In this document: piece by piece, positions 61,948 to 64,000 of the stretch
Position numbering within the stretch: position 1 is the stretch's first letter
Layout: every line of letters starts with the position of its first letter
NCBI GenBank assembly: GCA_964398915.1
Contig: CAYNOR010000006.1
Location: 1 to 64,000, forward strand
DNA from: Tichowtungia sp964398915
GTDB taxonomy: Bacteria; Verrucomicrobiota; Kiritimatiellia; Kiritimatiellales; Tichowtungiaceae
Length of the DNA stretch: 64,000 bases
Reading direction: 5' to 3'
Translations under genes and position numbers: made by a program
The notes under the pieces: model-generated
What the model was told of the DNA's origin: nothing
The model's database searches: none
Seen by the model: only the letters and a program-made list of their open reading frames with translations

Positions 61948-62931
61948 ATGCCGGAAAATGTTTCTGCTGACCGAAAAAACAGCGGAAAGGCAAGCGCGGA
62001 GGGCCTGGTGTTCGCGGAGGGCGGAACTTTTATAATGGGCGGGGGGGATGTATCCGATGACATGCTGCGGGGTGAAGATGAACTTCCCGCTCATTCCATA
62101 ACGTTAGATTCGTTTGAGATCGCAAAATATGAAACCACTCATGAAGAAGTGTTCCGGGTTTTAAGCTGGGCTCTTAAAGGCGGAAAGGTATGGCTGAAAG
62201 GGAATACCGGCAAAGGATACGGAGCCATGGTGTATCTGTCTGCCGGGAAAAAGAAACAGCTTCTGCGCACGTATATAGTCGGGGTTTCGTGTGACGACAA
62301 TGGACTTGTGTTAAAGCGAGGGTGGGAGAATCACCCCTGCTCTCAAGTCACCTGGTACGGTGCAGCAGCTTACTGCAATTTCCGTTCCGAGATGGAGGGG
62401 CTGGCTCCCTGTTATGACATGGAGAAGGGTTGGGAATGTAATTTTAAGGCAAGCGGGTATCGGCTGCCGACCGAAGCCGAGTGGGAATATGCCGCGAGAG
62501 GCGGGGCGTCCGGAAGGGGAACTATATACAGCGGGTCTGATTCTCTTGAAGATGTCGGGTGGTGTAATCAAAAACAGACGACAGTGGATTACCGGACAAC
62601 GGAGATTAAGATTAGGCAGGATGATGACCGGGAGCAACCCGTTGGAACCAAAGAGCCCAATGAACTGGGGATCTATGATATGAGCGGCAATGTGTCGGAG
62701 TGGTGTAACGATTGGTACGGAGAATACGATGACAAAGCGCAGACAAACCCTGTTGGGGAAAAACGCGGGAAGAGTCGTGTTGTGCGAGGTGGGAGTTATA
62801 TTGATTCACCACAGTTTTGCCGAGTTTCGGCCCGGCGGAACGAAGACCCGGACAGGGGCGTTTCAGGGCTGGGGTTACCTGACGGCGGATTTCGTGTTGT
62901 TAAACCGGTTCCTAAAAATTCCGGCGATTAA
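61948..62931 (+). CDS. SUMF1/formylglycine-generating-enzyme-fold protein
   Basis: A 327-residue SUMF1-family protein: FIMGGGDVSDDM, HSITLDSFEIAKYETTHEEV, RLPTEAEWEYAARGG, NELGIYDMSGNVSEWCNDWY, SRVVRGGSY, and DGGFRVVKPV. True formylglycine-generating enzymes use two active-site cysteines near the C-terminus. Only one candidate is seen here (FCRVSARR), so it may be a non-catalytic SUMF1-fold binding domain. A TTG at 61918 would give ten more residues; neither start has a clear SD. It and the preceding gene separate pabBC from its displaced tail. Confidence 0.82.
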   Translation: MPENVSADRKNSGKASAEGLVFAEGGTFIMGGGDVSDDMLRGEDELPAHSITLDSFEIAKYETTHEEVFRVLSWALKGGKVWLKGNTGKGYGAMVYLSAGKKKQLLRTYIVGVSCDDNGLVLKRGWENHPCSQVTWYGAAAYCNFRSEMEGLAPCYDMEKGWECNFKASGYRLPTEAEWEYAARGGASGRGTIYSGSDSLEDVGWCNQKQTTVDYRTTEIKIRQDDDREQPVGTKEPNELGIYDMSGNVSEWCNDWYGEYDDKAQTNPVGEKRGKSRVVRGGSYIDSPQFCRVSARRNEDPDRGVSGLGLPDGGFRVVKPVPKNSGD

Positions 62932-62952
62932 TTGCAGCCATGAAGGCGGCCC

Positions 62953-63141
62953 GGGTGCAAGGTGACGCCGCCGGTCTCCTGCGGGTTGCTTGCGGGAACG
63001 TTCCGCGACGAACTGCTCGAAAAGGGCGAGATTGAGGAGCGGGCTGTCTCACTTAGTGACCTGAAACGGGCAAAAGCTGTCTGGCTGATAAATTCTGTTC
63101 GCAAATGGCGGAGGGTTTCTGTTAACTGGACGGCCTTATGA
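62953..63141 (+). pseudogene. Displaced pabBC 3' end, still coupled to purQ
   Basis: Sixty-two codons plus TGA remain open in the pabBC frame. The first about 90 bp are nearly identical to 60970-61060 (KVTPPVSCGLLAGTFRDELL); the rest is diverged but homologous (AVWLINSVRKW versus SVWLINSVRRW). The TGA overlaps the purQ ATG as ATGA, so an ancestral pabBC-purQ operon is visible. No start codon remains. Confidence 0.9.
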
Positions 63142-63935
63142 AACCTAAGATTTTAATTATTACGGGCTATGGAGTGAACTGCGAAGCGGAGTCATCGCGG
63201 GCGTGGGAACTGGCGGGCGGGTCACCGGTTAAGGTTCATCTGAATGACCTGCTGGACAGTCCGGTGCAGATGCGCGATTTCTGCGGGCTGATGTTTATCG
63301 GCGGATTCTCCTACGGCGACCACATGACCAGCGGCCATGTTTTCGCTTTGCGGGTGAAGCACCACCTGCGCGAAGAACTTCAGAAATTCATCGACGACGG
63401 AAAAATCATTCTCGGCGTCTGCAACGGGTTTCAGACAATGACCAAGATCGGCCTGCTGCCGGGGCTGAACGGCGAATATTTTGATCCGAAGGTTTCACTG
63501 ATGCAGAACGACTGCGGCACCTTCCAGAATTTCTGGGTCAATTTGAAGTTCGAGGCTAACTCGCCGTGTATCTTCACCAAAGGACTCGACACGATGCCGC
63601 TGCCGATCCGCCACGGTGAAGGTAAGATTTTTACCACGGACAAAGCCGTCATCGAACAGATCGAAAAACTCGGTTGCGCCGCCGCGCGCTATGCGGATGC
63701 TGCCGGCAATCCGACCAAAGATTTTCCGGCCAACCCGAACGGCTCGCTGAATGCCATTGCCGGACTGTGCGATCCGACCGGACGCATCTTCGGCCTGATG
63801 CCGCATCCCGAGGCCTATCTTTTTCCGGAAAATCATCCCAACTGGGACATTCAAAAACTGAACGGCACGCTTCCCGCGCACGGGCTCGGGCTGAAGTTTT
63901 TTGAAAACGGCGTGAAGTATCTCGCCGCCAGCTAG
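63138..63935 (+). CDS. purQ: Phosphoribosylformylglycinamidine synthase glutaminase subunit PurQ
   Basis: Class I glutamine amidotransferase that supplies ammonia to PurL. The 265-residue protein has the nucleophile C95 in GVCNGFQT, oxyanion region FIGGFSYGD, and catalytic His/Glu in MPHPEAYLFPEN. It is longer than the about 225-residue Bacillus-type PurQ, closer to the glutaminase part of large PurL. Its ATG overlaps the stop of the displaced pabBC tail. With purL 8 kb upstream, a former purL-(pabBC)-purQ cluster seems likely. Confidence 0.95.
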   Translation: MKPKILIITGYGVNCEAESSRAWELAGGSPVKVHLNDLLDSPVQMRDFCGLMFIGGFSYGDHMTSGHVFALRVKHHLREELQKFIDDGKIILGVCNGFQTMTKIGLLPGLNGEYFDPKVSLMQNDCGTFQNFWVNLKFEANSPCIFTKGLDTMPLPIRHGEGKIFTTDKAVIEQIEKLGCAAARYADAAGNPTKDFPANPNGSLNAIAGLCDPTGRIFGLMPHPEAYLFPENHPNWDIQKLNGTLPAHGLGLKFFENGVKYLAAS

Positions 63936-64000
63936 CTGGTCTATAGATTTTTCAAAATACTAAAAAATGCAGTTCTTGAGCCGCGAAGCGCTGTGCCGCA

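Overview
The window looks like a chromosomal segment of a Gram-negative, probably anaerobic bacterium of the PVC superphylum, most likely Kiritimatiellota-like. This is an inference. It rests on a PEP-CTERM sorted protein, TonB/ExbBD, periplasmic glucan (Opg) genes, a lipoprotein, an orange-protein-type (ORP) iron-sulfur cluster known from strict anaerobes, and dense small palindromic repeats. No rRNA, CRISPR array, transposase or integrase was seen.

Layout. 1-4.4 kb (minus): thiE, an alpha/beta hydrolase, a C-terminal processing protease and tsaD, followed by tRNA-Gly(UCC). 4.5-10.2 kb (plus): a DUF486 membrane protein and a 1742-residue hybrid histidine kinase. 10.2-15.1 kb (minus): a TPP-riboswitch-controlled thiS-thiG-thiH operon, an aspartate aminotransferase and a tandem NDK-domain protein. 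15.2-22.3 kb: an RsmB-type rRNA methyltransferase, an AT-richer patch with a UvrD-like helicase and a coiled-coil lipoprotein, and a PpiD-like folding factor. 22.4-25.7 kb (minus): an isoprenoid-synthase-like protein, a methyltransferase, a secreted protein and a metal permease. 26.1-35.9 kb (minus): a 16-gene operon with overlapping starts and stops. It joins DUF134, DUF5320, two NifX/ORP-type proteins, two MinD-like Fe-S ATPases, an IscU-Mrp fusion, DsrE, DUF89, peptide deformylase, MBL, radical SAM, a thioredoxin-fold protein and an EFR1 flavodoxin/ferredoxin. 36.0-40.5 kb (plus): exbB-exbD-tonB, a 58-residue membrane peptide, and a fusion of an AcvB/VirJ-type hydrolase to an aminoacyl-phosphatidylglycerol synthase. 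40.5-47.1 kb (minus): opgG, a small gene, opgH, and tex. 47.1-51.6 kb: accessory genes (Sel1/DUF1566, DUF4238, Bro-N) in repeat-rich DNA. 51.8-63.9 kb (plus): purL, pabBC and purQ, interrupted by accessory genes.

Three observations stand out. (1) The ORP-like operon is unusually large and carries several members not expected in such clusters. (2) Three housekeeping genes (tex 5' end, purL 3' end, pabBC 3' end) have a second, diverged copy of their end 0.6-2 kb away, on the far side of accessory genes. The pabBC copy still runs in frame into an ATGA overlap with purQ, so accessory blocks seem to have entered next to conserved gene ends. (3) The DNA is seeded with palindromes: at least a dozen copies of TTCCAANNNTTGGAA, and large inverted repeats (arms of 18 and 26 bp) inserted in frame inside pabBC, reminiscent of Rickettsia palindromic elements.
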